From: Campylobacter sp. 19-13652
GTDB lineage: Bacteria > Campylobacterota > Campylobacteria > Campylobacterales > Campylobacteraceae
Length of the DNA stretch: 64,000 bases
Assembly: GCF_019702925.1 (NCBI RefSeq)
Contig: NZ_AP024713.1
Span: 1,612,001-1,676,000, forward strand
Direction: 5' to 3'
Shown: piece by piece, positions 55,836 to 64,000 of the stretch
How positions within the stretch are numbered: the first letter of the stretch is position 1
Layout: each line of letters opens with the position of its first letter
Notes under the pieces: model-generated
Told to the model about the DNA's origin: nothing
Seen by the model: only the letters and a program-made list of their open reading frames with translations
Databases searched by the model: none
Position numbers and translations under genes: made by a program

Positions 55836-57316
55836 TACGCTACCTCCACTTTCATACCACCCATAGGAGAGGCGTTTTTAGGCTCTGCATTAAGCTTTGG
55901 CGCAGATAAAGATTTATAGATATTATAAACAAAAATGAAAAAGCCTATTAGGTACAGCAAGCCACCTATCGCACGTATCCAGTAGTATGGGATAAGCACA
56001 GTAACAGTGTCTATAAATGAATATAGCAAATTGCCGTATTCATCGGTCGCACGCCACATCATACCTTGGGTAATACCCGCAATCCACATAGATGCAAAGT
56101 ATAATACAATACCCGCAGTTTGTATCCAAAACTGTACTTCCATGAGTGATTTTGAATAAATTTCTCGCTTAAAAAAGCGTGGCGTCATATGATAAAGAGC
56201 CGCCATAGTCATAAAGCCGACCCAGCCAAGCGTACCATCATGCACGTGTCCTGGCACCCAGTCTGTAAAGTGAGCTAGGGCATTTACAGATTTAATAGAC
56301 AAAATCGGACCTTCAAGGGTTGAGAACATATAAAAAGTAGATGCTAGCACCATAAATTTAATCAAAGGATTTTCTCTTAGCTGCTGCCACTCGCCCTTCA
56401 TCGTCAAAAGGATATTTGTAGCACTACCCCAGCTAGGCAGAATTAGCACCACAGAAAATACAGAGCCCATAGTCTGCATCCAATCAGGCACAGTTGAGTA
56501 AATGAGGTGGTGTCCGCCAGCCCAAAGATAGACAAACATAAGTCCCCAGAAGCTAAAAAGCGAAAGCTTGTAACTAAATATAGGCTGTCCACTCTCCTTT
56601 GGTAAGAAATAATAAATTTGTGCAATTATCGCCACCGTAAAGACAAACGCCACGGCATTATGCCCGTACCACCACTGTACAAGCGCATCGTTTGTGCCAG
56701 CATACATAGAGACTGAGTGTAGCCAGCTACCATAGCCACTTACTAGGCGGGTTGGCACCTCCATATTGTTAAATAGATAAAGCATAGCCACGCCCAAAAA
56801 CGTAGCAATATAATACCATACAGAAATATAAAGCGTCTTTTCTCGTCGAATACCAATTAGCCCAAATATGCTAACACCCCAAAGCACCCACACAAGCACG
56901 ACTAAAATATCAATAGGCCACTCAAGCTCCGCATACTCTTTTGATGTGCTTATTCCAGCCCAAAGACTAACTACCGCAAGCACCATAACAAGCATATAAA
57001 GCCAAAAGTGAAGCTGTCCAATACAGCGTAAAAATGCGCTCTCAGATAAAGATACCTTTAGCACGCGCTGCCCGATATAATACCACGACGAGAAAATACC
57101 AGAAAGCATAAAACCAAAGATTACGCCATTAGTATGAAGTGGGCGAAGCCGTGAAAAGCTCGAGTACTCCCCTGCTATATAGTTTAAATCAGGATATGCC
57201 ATCTCAAATGCTATAAAAACACCGATAGCCATACCCACGATACCAAAGACTATCGTGGAAAACATAAAAAGCTTAGCCACGGTGTAGTCATAGCTAAGCA
57301 TCTGACCTGGTCGCAT
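55835..57316 (-). CDS. ccoN: cbb3 cytochrome oxidase catalytic subunit CcoN
   Basis: Catalytic subunit of the high-affinity terminal oxidase with a haem-copper site. The 493 residues contain 12 or so hydrophobic helices, the early His ligand (RPLHTNGVIFGFM), the metal-site region WWYGHNAVAFVFT and HHLIYSTVPDWMQ, and HFTDWVPGHVHDGTLGW near the end. AGGAGG precedes the ATG. First gene of ccoNOQP. Confidence 0.98.
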   Translation of the reverse strand: MRPGQMLSYDYTVAKLFMFSTIVFGIVGMAIGVFIAFEMAYPDLNYIAGEYSSFSRLRPLHTNGVIFGFMLSGIFSSWYYIGQRVLKVSLSESAFLRCIGQLHFWLYMLVMVLAVVSLWAGISTSKEYAELEWPIDILVVLVWVLWGVSIFGLIGIRREKTLYISVWYYIATFLGVAMLYLFNNMEVPTRLVSGYGSWLHSVSMYAGTNDALVQWWYGHNAVAFVFTVAIIAQIYYFLPKESGQPIFSYKLSLFSFWGLMFVYLWAGGHHLIYSTVPDWMQTMGSVFSVVLILPSWGSATNILLTMKGEWQQLRENPLIKFMVLASTFYMFSTLEGPILSIKSVNALAHFTDWVPGHVHDGTLGWVGFMTMAALYHMTPRFFKREIYSKSLMEVQFWIQTAGIVLYFASMWIAGITQGMMWRATDEYGNLLYSFIDTVTVLIPYYWIRAIGGLLYLIGFFIFVYNIYKSLSAPKLNAEPKNASPMGGMKVEVA

Positions 57317-57579
57317 AAAACCCTCCTATTAAATTTACGTTAAAAATTACAAATATATTTTAAACTAAAGTTGATATAAAAAAACTTAAATTTAAAATTT
57401 CTTAAAATTATTAAAGACAAACTTTCGCCCAAAAGCACCACTTATTAAGTCCTTAACAAAGCTTTGCCACAGATAAATTTTAGGGCTATTGTTTTTTAAA
57501 ATTTAGCTTTTATGCTACTTAGTTTTATAAATTTATCACTTAGAATCCAGCTAAATTTATTAGCATATTAAAGTCCATT

Positions 57580-58260
57580 TTAGCTAATAAATTTTTCTAT
57601 TTTATAGCCAACCGTTGGGACATTTTTTATAAAATTTATCCCAGCCTTATCTCGTATGCGCTTTATAAAAGTCCTCACCGCAGTGTTGTTTATCTCGCTA
57701 TTTTGCCAGATGCGCTTTTTAATAAGCTCCATATCCACAACCATGCCTAAATTTGCCACAAGAAGCGCCACAAAAGAACTCTCTCGCTTTGAAAGAGATA
57801 GCGGCAAGCCGTCTTTTAGCAGGCATTTTCTAGCCCTATCAAAGCTTAGTCCCTCGCAAAGCTCCACGACATCACGCACTGGCAAAGCCCTATTTACGAG
57901 TTTTTTAAGTAGCTCTATCATATCGTCCATATCGACTGGCTTTATGATGTATTTATCTACATTTGCATCAATCGCGCCTAAAAGCATCTCTTTTTCACTA
58001 TGTGCGCTTATCATTATGACTGGGGTTTGGCGGTTTAGGCTCTTAATCTCATGCGCCATATCAAGCCCATCCATAATAGGCATAGCCACGTCGGCCAAAA
58101 CTACATCTGGGGAGTATTTTTTAAATTTCTTAAGCCCCTCATCACCATTTTTAGCTGTTATGACAGAGTCAAATTCCTCCTTTAACACCTCACTCATCAA
58201 ATTTAAAGTACAAACCTCATCATCAACCACAAGAATACTCAAATCTCTTAATCTGCTCAT
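57580..58260 (-). CDS. Response regulator with winged-helix output, BumR-like
   Basis: A 226-residue OmpR/PhoB-type regulator. The receiver has the Asp pair (VDDEV), a phospho-acceptor Asp in VVLADVAMPIMDG, the Ser/Thr residue in VIMISAHS and Lys in YIIKPVD. The C-terminal part has a winged-helix with VRTFIKRIRDKAGINFIKNVPTVGYK. In C. jejuni the pair at this locus (Cj1491/Cj1492) is, from memory, the butyrate-responsive BumSR. Its ATG overlaps the sensor stop (ATGA), so translation is coupled to the sensor and to its poly-G tract. Confidence 0.9.
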   Translation of the reverse strand: MSRLRDLSILVVDDEVCTLNLMSEVLKEEFDSVITAKNGDEGLKKFKKYSPDVVLADVAMPIMDGLDMAHEIKSLNRQTPVIMISAHSEKEMLLGAIDANVDKYIIKPVDMDDMIELLKKLVNRALPVRDVVELCEGLSFDRARKCLLKDGLPLSLSKRESSFVALLVANLGMVVDMELIKKRIWQNSEINNTAVRTFIKRIRDKAGINFIKNVPTVGYKIEKFIS

Positions 58261-59603
58261 ACGTCATCCCCCCCCCCCGTATGCTTTTTGCATAGGGGTA
58301 ATAAAATACTAAAGCAAGTGCCATCTTTGGAGCTTTTTAGCTCGATTTTGCCACCTATGCGCTCTAGTATAAGCCTAGAGACATATAGCCCAAGCCCTGT
58401 GCCTTGCTTTGCTTTTTTGGTCGTAAAAAATGGCTCAAAAATCTTGCTTGCTAACTCATCTGGTACACCACTTGCGTTATCTTTTATACTAATAATCGCA
58501 TATTCACCTTTTTGAAAAAGACAAATTTTTATAATCTTATCCTCTTTATCACTCTCCTCAAGAGCGTCTTTTGCGTTTTTTACGACATTTATCATCACTT
58601 GATTAAGCCAGCTTTTGTAGCTTTTTATATAGGTATCGCTCTTTACCTCTATGATAAGCTTTATCATATTTGTCGCTAAAGTATTGCCTATCATAAGCTC
58701 AAGCTGAGAAAATATCTCAGATAGCCAAAAGCCCTGCATCTCCTGCTCAGATGAAAAAAATGAGCGAAAATCATCAATCGTGTTTGACATATTTAATATC
58801 ACCTGCTTTGCTGCACCATAGGTCATCTCAAACTCTTGTGAAATTTTTTGCGGATTTATAGGCGAGGCTAAGAGCCTATCCCTATCGCGGCAGTTTGGAT
58901 TTACATAGCAGCGTCCTGGCTGCCAAAGTGCCACATCGTCGGCTAGACCTTTGATATTTTGCTTTAGCTTATACATGAGGATAGATAACTCATTTAGGGG
59001 CTGGCGCCACTGGTGGGCTATGCTAGCAACCATCTCGCCCATAGAGGCAAATCTACTCTGGGCTAGGAGCATTTTTGTGCTTTCCTCGTTTTTGGCTACT
59101 TCGCTTAGCACGAGTGATTCTAAGTGCTTATTAAGCGCTTGTAGCTGGGCGGTTTTTTGCTCGACTTTAACCTCAAGCTGCTCGTTTAGCTCTCTTAGCT
59201 TGCTTTGAGTGCGAACTAGCTCGTCATTTATTAGCACCATTTTTGTAATATCATGGCGGATAGCGACAAACTCAAGTATCTCGCCCTGCTCATCTAAAAT
59301 AGGTATAATGGTGGTGTTTAGATACACTATTGAGCCGTCTTTGTTTAAATTTTTAGCAACTGTTTTATAGACCTTTTTGCTAAGTATGGTCTGCCACATT
59401 TTTTTAAATACATCTGGCGATACGTCTGGGTGGCGGACTATATTGTGATTTTTGCCTATTAGCTCCTCGCGTGAGTAGCCGCTTATCTTGCAAAACTCAT
59501 CATTTACAAAAGTAATTATGCCATTTACGTTGGTTTTTGAGACTATGTTACTCTGTTCTATGGCGTTTTGATACTGCAAAAACCTAGTACAAACACTATC
59601 CAT
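58257..59603 (-). CDS. PAS-domain sensor histidine kinase, BumS-like
   Basis: A 448-residue sensor. An N-terminal PAS domain (NIVSKTNVNGIITFVNDEFCKISGYSREELIG) plus PAC segment (IVYLNTTIIPILDEQGEILEFVAIRHDIT), a coiled-coil (RTQSKLRELNEQLEVKVEQ), an H box (ASIAHQWRQPLNEL), then a Cys pair (RCYVNPNC) and ATPase motifs NVVKNAKDALEE, DNASGVPDE and GTGLGLYVS. No transmembrane helix, so it senses a cytoplasmic or membrane-permeable signal. The C-terminus ends in a poly-G stretch encoding GGG, so tract slippage alters the last residues. Confidence 0.9.
   Translation of the reverse strand: MDSVCTRFLQYQNAIEQSNIVSKTNVNGIITFVNDEFCKISGYSREELIGKNHNIVRHPDVSPDVFKKMWQTILSKKVYKTVAKNLNKDGSIVYLNTTIIPILDEQGEILEFVAIRHDITKMVLINDELVRTQSKLRELNEQLEVKVEQKTAQLQALNKHLESLVLSEVAKNEESTKMLLAQSRFASMGEMVASIAHQWRQPLNELSILMYKLKQNIKGLADDVALWQPGRCYVNPNCRDRDRLLASPINPQKISQEFEMTYGAAKQVILNMSNTIDDFRSFFSSEQEMQGFWLSEIFSQLELMIGNTLATNMIKLIIEVKSDTYIKSYKSWLNQVMINVVKNAKDALEESDKEDKIIKICLFQKGEYAIISIKDNASGVPDELASKIFEPFFTTKKAKQGTGLGLYVSRLILERIGGKIELKSSKDGTCFSILLPLCKKHTGGGDDV
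58268..58278 (-). repeat. G11 tract at the end of the sensor kinase gene
   Basis: Eleven C on the plus strand, G on the minus. It lies 8-18 bases before the response regulator ATG, so it may also act as its ribosome site. The length is in the range of known Campylobacter switching tracts. Confidence 0.92.
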
Positions 59604-60267
59604 AAGCCAAATACCCCAAATATGCTAGATAAATCCCATTTAGCCCCACAAGCAAAAGCGTAAAATTTAAAAATACACCTCTAAATCGCGCCAAAAAGCT
59701 AGCAAAAGCACCAGCAAAAATCAGGGCTGGCAAAGTGCAAATGCCAAATATAGCCATTATCAAAGCGCCCTCTTGCCAGCTTTGGCTAAGCATGGCATAC
59801 GAAAGAAAATAATACACCACCCCACAAGGAAGCAGCCCATTTAAAACACCAAGAGCTAGGATTTTGATAAAGAAATTCTTAGGGTTATTTAGGCTTTTTA
59901 CTATGCTTGTGCTTGCACTGCTTACTACTCCAGCTAGCCTTTTACTCTCTAAAATAGCCAAAATACTCCCCCTAAAATAAAGCGCCGCAGCCACAAAAAC
60001 CATAAAGCAGCCCACCGCAAAAAAAAGCAGAGCGCGGGCTTTTTGGCTGATTACTACGCTTGCGCCAAAGCTAGCTGTTAAAATTCCAAGCAAAACGTAG
60101 CTTAAAATGCGCCCAAAATGAAATAAAAAATAGCCAATTGCCTTTGCACCTTTTGCTCTCTGCCTTAAACTTACGCCCAAAAGTGTGTTAAAGCCACCAC
60201 ACATAGCCATGCAGTGGCTTAGGCTATTAAGCACGGCAACACTAACAATAAAGGCGATTTTTGGCAC
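59596..60267 (-). CDS. TauE/SafE-like (UreH/DsbD_2-type) membrane protein, Cj1493-like
   Basis: A 223-residue inner membrane protein with six or so helices and the N-terminal motif LSHCMAMCGGFN, holding two cysteines and Met residues that could bind copper or haem, and a second conserved NGLLPCGVVYYFL segment. Such proteins often accompany cbb3 oxidase genes and have been called cytochrome c oxidase accessory proteins. It overlaps the sensor by eight bases and follows carA by eight bases. Function is inferred. Confidence 0.75.
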   Translation of the reverse strand: MPKIAFIVSVAVLNSLSHCMAMCGGFNTLLGVSLRQRAKGAKAIGYFLFHFGRILSYVLLGILTASFGASVVISQKARALLFFAVGCFMVFVAAALYFRGSILAILESKRLAGVVSSASTSIVKSLNNPKNFFIKILALGVLNGLLPCGVVYYFLSYAMLSQSWQEGALIMAIFGICTLPALIFAGAFASFLARFRGVFLNFTLLLVGLNGIYLAYLGYLAYG

Positions 60268-60275
60268 TAATTTAC

Positions 60276-61394
60276 CTATAAAATTTCCACAAATTCAGCG
60301 AAAATATACTTACTCTCACTAGGTCCACCGCTGGCTTCTGGGTGGTGCTGGACGGAAAATACGGGATAATCTTTATACCTAACACCCTCAATCGTACCAT
60401 CAAATAAATTCCTGTGCGTTATCTCTGCCACTTCGGCGATATTTTCTGGGACGTTGTAGTTGTGATTTTGCGTAGTTATCTCCACTGCGCCTGTGATTAA
60501 ATTTTGCACTGGGTGGTTTGCACCGTGTTGTCCGAATTTAAGCTTATAAGTAGGGTAGCCAAAGGCGTTTGAAAGCAGCTGATGTCCTAAGCATATGCCA
60601 AACATAGGCACTCGTGCCTTAATTAGCTCCTTAATCTGGGCTATCTCATCTGTTAGCATTTTTGGCTCGCCTGGGCCATTTGATAAAAACACTCCATGAA
60701 TCTCTGAGTTTTTAAATTTATCTATTAGCTCGCTAGCTCTAATATCATGCGGATACACCGTAACCTCAAGCCCCACCTCACAAAGCTCGTTTAAGATATT
60801 GCGCTTTACACCGTAATCTATCACGGCTACTTTTTTACCTATGCTCTTTAGCGGCTTGTAGCTCTTTGTGCGCATATCCCAAGCCGCGCTTTTATGTGTG
60901 TACTCATCTTTTGCACTAACTCGTGCGACGTGATTAGTAGAGGCTATGCTACCAGCTGCGCTTAGGCGTCTGGCTAGCTCGTCCTTGTCGTCTATCTGCG
61001 TAGAGACGTATGCCATTAGTGCGCCTTCGTTTCTTAGCATTTTGGTTAAATAGCGCGTATCTATGTCATAAACGCCAAATTTACCCTGCTCCTCAAAAAG
61101 CTTTGCAAGGCTCTTTTGAGCACGATGGTTTGAGTAGGTTTTGCTGTAGTTTCGCATAAAAGCACCGCTTGCATGAATTCTAACGCTCTCCATATCATCA
61201 TCATTTGCGCCGACAATACCTATTTCTGGCATAGTAAAGACTATAAACTGCCCAGCATAGCTAGGGTCTGAGATAATCTCCTCGTAACCGCTCATAGAGG
61301 TGTTAAAGACCATCTCGCCAGCCCATTCGCCGTGTACACCAAATGCCTTTGCCTTTAAAAAAGTGCCATTTTCTATATAAATATAAGCGTTCAC
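60276..61394 (-). CDS. carA: Carbamoyl phosphate synthase small subunit
   Basis: Glutaminase subunit that supplies ammonia to carbamoyl phosphate synthesis for arginine and pyrimidines. The 372 residues have the N-terminal domain FNTSMSGYEEIISDPSYAGQ, and the amidotransferase nucleophile in FGICLGHQLL with the HHPEASGGP catalytic His/Glu. The ATG overlaps the DUF507 gene by four bases. Confidence 0.97.
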   Translation of the reverse strand: MNAYIYIENGTFLKAKAFGVHGEWAGEMVFNTSMSGYEEIISDPSYAGQFIVFTMPEIGIVGANDDDMESVRIHASGAFMRNYSKTYSNHRAQKSLAKLFEEQGKFGVYDIDTRYLTKMLRNEGALMAYVSTQIDDKDELARRLSAAGSIASTNHVARVSAKDEYTHKSAAWDMRTKSYKPLKSIGKKVAVIDYGVKRNILNELCEVGLEVTVYPHDIRASELIDKFKNSEIHGVFLSNGPGEPKMLTDEIAQIKELIKARVPMFGICLGHQLLSNAFGYPTYKLKFGQHGANHPVQNLITGAVEITTQNHNYNVPENIAEVAEITHRNLFDGTIEGVRYKDYPVFSVQHHPEASGGPSESKYIFAEFVEIL

Positions 61395-61942
61395 AGCATG
61401 CCTCTTTTTCTAAGCTCGTCTTGATAAAGCCTCTCATAGACTAGATCGTACTCGTCTGTACCAGGGATTAATTTGCGCTTATATTCGTCCATTTTTCCAG
61501 CTACTTCTGCCTCGATTTGAGAGTAAATTCGTAAGTAATTATCAATTGAGGAGTAGATTATATTTTTTACTCTATTGTCGCTTACGCTAAAATTTATAAG
61601 CCCCTCGTCTATTAAAACCGAAAGGATAAGGTGCGCAATATGGCTAAATCTATCCTCATGTGAGAGCATGAAGCCTTGCTCGGCTGCGAGCCTTTTTTTC
61701 ACAAGGCGAAACATATCCCTGCGGTCAATTTGCAGCTCTTGCATTTGATCCTCTTGCTCCTCTAATATATCCTGCGCCCTCTCCTCAAGTGTGCGTTCTT
61801 TTTTTATGTCTGCGATTAGGATTATTTCTGCTTGTTTTGCCACTGGCTCGACTCCCGCATCAAGGGTAACAAAGCCTGAGTTTAACAAATCAATGGCAAT
61901 TTTATTTGCAATATATGGTGCATGTGGGAGTTTTATACGCAT
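61391..61942 (-). CDS. DUF507 family protein, Cj1495-like
   Basis: A 183-residue cytosolic protein of the DUF507 family, unknown function. Visible segments are RIKLPHAPYIANKIAIDLLNSGFV, an acidic helical middle (ERAQDILEEQEDQMQELQIDRRDMFRLVKKRLA) and a C-terminal LVYERLYQDELRKRGML. Linked to carA in this group. Its start has an AAAGGAAAAT ribosome site. Confidence 0.85.
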   Translation of the reverse strand: MRIKLPHAPYIANKIAIDLLNSGFVTLDAGVEPVAKQAEIILIADIKKERTLEERAQDILEEQEDQMQELQIDRRDMFRLVKKRLAAEQGFMLSHEDRFSHIAHLILSVLIDEGLINFSVSDNRVKNIIYSSIDNYLRIYSQIEAEVAGKMDEYKRKLIPGTDEYDLVYERLYQDELRKRGML

Positions 61943-62537
61943 TATTTTCCTTTAGTTTTTAATATATTTTATCCTATTAGTGGTTAAAAATAAATAATTT
62001 TTTGGTTTATTTAACAATAATAATATATTTAACTTAAAGACAACTTTTTTATTTACATTTTTGATATTTAAATTTACCAAAATACCGATTTTACAGTACT
62101 TTGTGGTGAATAAGGCTTAAGTATAAGAGTGATAAAATTATTACTTATTTTGTTAAATTTAAAACAAGTATTATCGCTATTAAAGACTGTGACAATTTTA
62201 GCTTAAATTTGATTTATCAAACAAAGAGTTTAAGGCTTTATTTTAGCGATTACAAGTAAAGCAAAGTTGCAAAACACCTAATTGACATCATTTTAAAATA
62301 GCCTTAAATTTATGGCAAATAATAATCATGTTAAAGTGCTTTAAATAAAGCCAAACCCTCACGTCAGCATAAATTTAAAGCTTTGATTTTACTAGGATAA
62401 AATCATGTACCAAATTTATGCCGAAGTTTACGGCTTTTTTATAGTAAAATTTCATACCTTGTGCGCAAAAGCTCTAAAGTCAAAAGTAGCCCAAAACCTA
62501 CCAAAAAGCTAAAGTTTTTTAAATTTAAAAGATAAAA
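61943..62537. other. AT-rich intergenic region with one candidate small ORF
   Basis: About 595 bases with no conserved gene. It should contain the promoter of the DUF507 gene (minus). The plus strand holds a 35-codon frame at 62405 and a GCCG/CGGC hairpin followed by T6 near 62421-62441. Confidence 0.6.
62405..62512 (+). CDS. Candidate 35-residue small ORF
   Basis: ATG at 62405 follows AGGAT at 62394-62398, a proper spacing. The product MYQIYAEVYGFFIVKFHTL then CAKALKSKVAQNLPKS has no known motif. It overlaps the hairpin, so this could be an sRNA end instead. Speculative. Confidence 0.25.
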   Translation: MYQIYAEVYGFFIVKFHTLCAKALKSKVAQNLPKS

Positions 62538-63116
62538 CTACTCTATCAAACTGCCAGCAGGGGAGCTTATCTCCTCTTTCTTTTCGTCTTTAAAAGGTGG
62601 TCCATCTTGGAGCATTTTAGTAAGAGTACTAGCCTTATCTGGGCTCATTTTTGCCATGACGGCAGCGATTTTCTTTGGCTCAAGCGCATATAATATAGAC
62701 GCTGCTGCTGCACCCGACATAGCAGAAAGTACGTCTGCGGCGGCTTGGTCTTTCATCTTTGCATAGCTTGCTGCGACTTTATCGCTTGTCATACTCTTTA
62801 GATCGGCTAGAATTTTTTCATTCTGCTCTTTAATCGCAGCTATCTCGGCTTTTTGGGCTTCGACACGCTTTTGCGTAGCCTCAATCTCAGCCTTTTTGCT
62901 GTTTAAATCAGCAAGGCTTTTATCATATGCACTTTGCACTTGCGCCCTGTAAGCCTCAAGCACCTGACGCTGTTCGTCTATTTTTTCTAACTCTTTTACT
63001 AGCTCACTCTTTCTAGCCTCAAATATCTGCGTGCAATCAACTGGCACATCGCTCGCTGCACTAAATACAAGTGTGGCGCATAGCATAAACGCTAAAATGA
63101 TAAATTTAAATCTCAT
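62538..63116 (-). CDS. Exported coiled-coil protein with MgtE-N/MotE-like domain, Cj1496-like
   Basis: A 192-residue exported protein: signal peptide ([19 protein letters not shown]), a long coiled coil at about 30-110 rich in Glu, Lys and Gln, and a C-terminal MgtE-N/MotE-like helical domain (AAASILYALEPKKIAAVMAKMSPDKAS). The family includes periplasmic flagellar-motor chaperones. It follows the FliJ-like gene with a four-base overlap, supporting a flagellar link. Role inferred. Confidence 0.75.
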   Translation of the reverse strand: MRFKFIILAFMLCATLVFSAASDVPVDCTQIFEARKSELVKELEKIDEQRQVLEAYRAQVQSAYDKSLADLNSKKAEIEATQKRVEAQKAEIAAIKEQNEKILADLKSMTSDKVAASYAKMKDQAAADVLSAMSGAAAASILYALEPKKIAAVMAKMSPDKASTLTKMLQDGPPFKDEKKEEISSPAGSLIE

Positions 63117-63535
63117 AGGCGCATCTTTCTAGCAAAGCCAATGGTGCCAAACTCATCAAGTCTAGCAGCCTCGGACTTTGCATTTGCTTCAAGGGCTGCT
63201 TTAATCTCTTGTTCGTGCAGGTAATTTATCTTTTCAAATTCCAAATTTGCCTGCTTATAAAGATGCTTAAAGTGCGCTAGCTCCTTACTAGCTAGGCTAA
63301 CTCTCTCACTAGCCATAGCTAGGCTTGCACGTGCCGAAGCAATGCTGGCTATGGCCATGCTAAGCTGCGAGCTATCGCCTTTTGTGGGTAGAGTTAGGCT
63401 TAAAAGCTCGGATTTTGCATTTTGTACAACAATTTCAGCATTTGCTAGGGCATTTTGCGCCTTTGCCACCCTAGCCTCAGCTAGCTCTAGAGCACGCTTT
63501 TTTACCTGCAAAATGGAGCTAAATTTGCTTTTCAT
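63113..63535 (-). CDS. FliJ-like coiled-coil protein, Cj1497-like
   Basis: A 140-residue cytosolic coiled-coil protein ([34 protein letters not shown]). It resembles FliJ in length, heptad pattern and start; FliJ helps flagellar type III export. It overlaps purA by four bases and the MotE-like gene by four bases, making a small purA-fliJ-motE-like run. Sequence conservation in this family is weak, so the name is provisional. Confidence 0.65.
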   Translation of the reverse strand: MKSKFSSILQVKKRALELAEARVAKAQNALANAEIVVQNAKSELLSLTLPTKGDSSQLSMAIASIASARASLAMASERVSLASKELAHFKHLYKQANLEFEKINYLHEQEIKAALEANAKSEAARLDEFGTIGFARKMRL

Positions 63536-64000
63536 CTAATAATAGTATCGCGGCGGTCTGCGCCAGTGGAGACTAGGGCAACTTTAACGCCAGTTAACTC
63601 CTCTATGCGCTCAATATAGCGACGCGCATTTAAAGGTAGATCGTCATATCGCTTAATCCCAGCTATGCTCTGCCAGCCAGGAAGCTCTTCGTAAATTGGC
63701 ACTGCATTTTCCAAATCAGCTGGGAAATAATCAATCGTTTGCCCCTTGTACTGGTAAGCTTTGCAGATTTTTATACTCTCAAAGCCATCAAGTACATCAA
63801 GCTTGGTTAGGGCAAATTTATCAAGTCCATTTAAGCGTGCTGAGTAGCGTACCGCAACCGCATCAAACCACCCACATCTGCGGCGTCTGCCAGTAGTCGT
63901 GCCAAACTCCCTACCCACATCACAAAGCCTATCTCCATCGCTGCCTAAATCCTCAGTAGGAAAGGCACCGTGTCCCACGCGCGTAGTATAGGCTTTTAAA
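63532..64000 (-). CDS. purA: Adenylosuccinate synthetase, C-terminal part (gene continues beyond window)
   Basis: Catalyses the GTP-dependent first step from IMP to AMP. Only the C-terminal 156 codons are in the window; reading runs off the right edge in frame ([17 protein letters not shown] at the edge). Seen motifs are [33 protein letters not shown], and the [26 protein letters not shown] end. The stop overlaps the FliJ-like start. Confidence 0.97.
   Translation of the reverse strand, partial: LKAYTTRVGHGAFPTEDLGSDGDRLCDVGREFGTTTGRRRRCGWFDAVAVRYSARLNGLDKFALTKLDVLDGFESIKICKAYQYKGQTIDYFPADLENAVPIYEELPGWQSIAGIKRYDDLPLNARRYIERIEELTGVKVALVSTGADRRDTIIR

Noticed and set aside
57656-58312. 218-codon plus-strand frame opposite the response regulator
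   Set aside because: Shadow of a receiver and winged-helix gene; the product is Ser/Phe-rich with no motif.

Overview
The window reads as chromosomal DNA of a Campylobacter species that is not the very AT-rich C. jejuni type. Evidence: the order purA, FliJ-like gene, MotE-like gene, DUF507 gene, carA, TauE/SafE gene, sensor-regulator pair, ccoNOQP, DUF4006 gene, addB-addA, rplM-rpsI, cadF matches the C. jejuni cj1478-cj1498 block as I remember it. ciaB, dba-dsbI, qcrABC, ccoI-ccoS, a Cj1382-1384-like flavodoxin cluster and guanine homopolymer tracts of the Campylobacter contingency type are also present. Species cannot be fixed from the sequence alone.

Layout. 0-5.5 kb: acpP and fabG (fatty acid synthesis), a lipoprotein, gpmI, and the divergent mraY-murD pair (peptidoglycan). 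5.6-12.4 kb: tRNA-Phe, a UDP-glucuronate epimerase-type gene, a periplasmic LigE-type ligase with its catalytic lysine replaced, a TRIC/UPF0126 protein, a lemA-TPM-ygcG operon, UDP-glucose dehydrogenase, and an ecotin-type protease inhibitor that seems to start at AUA. 12.5-17.9 kb: two small Cys-rich proteins, tRNA-Leu, luxS, and a large pyruvate:flavodoxin oxidoreductase. 18.0-20.6 kb: about 2.5 kb of decayed coding sequence with three copies of one motif. 20.6-28.7 kb, minus strand: ccoS, ccoI, cytochrome bc1 genes, mnmG and a thioesterase. 28.8-39.3 kb, mostly plus: ciaB, two tandem degenerate GGDEF-EAL membrane proteins, a dUTPase, the flavodoxin cluster and a DUF4198-like protein. 39.3-44.5 kb: rplT-rpmI, dsbI-dba, a CopD-like protein and a phase-variable pseH-like gene, bracketed by two diverged copies of a non-coding repeat. 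44.5-64 kb, all minus: gph, cadF, rpsI-rplM, addAB, the cbb3 oxidase operon, a two-component pair, carA and purA.

How the parts fit. Respiration dominates: cytochrome bc1 (qcrABC), cbb3 oxidase (ccoNOQP) and its assembly factors (CcoI, CcoS, a CcoH/FixH-like protein and a TauE/SafE protein), plus pyruvate oxidation to flavodoxin, suit a microaerophile that burns organic acids. Surface biology is represented by UDP-GlcA/UDP-GalA supply, flagellin-sugar acetylation, CadF, CiaB and the DsbI system.

The most notable items are four guanine tracts. One interrupts a pseH-like gene (currently OFF), one ends a sensor-kinase gene and abuts its regulator's start, one forms the apparent Shine-Dalgarno of qcrB, and one builds a terminator stem. 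Others are an AUA-initiated lipoprotein ecotin with Lys at the inferred P1 site, a LigE lacking its nucleophilic Lys, the pair of degenerate GGDEF-EAL proteins, the decayed array and the repeat pair. I saw no CRISPR array, intact insertion sequence, prophage or recognisable defence system.
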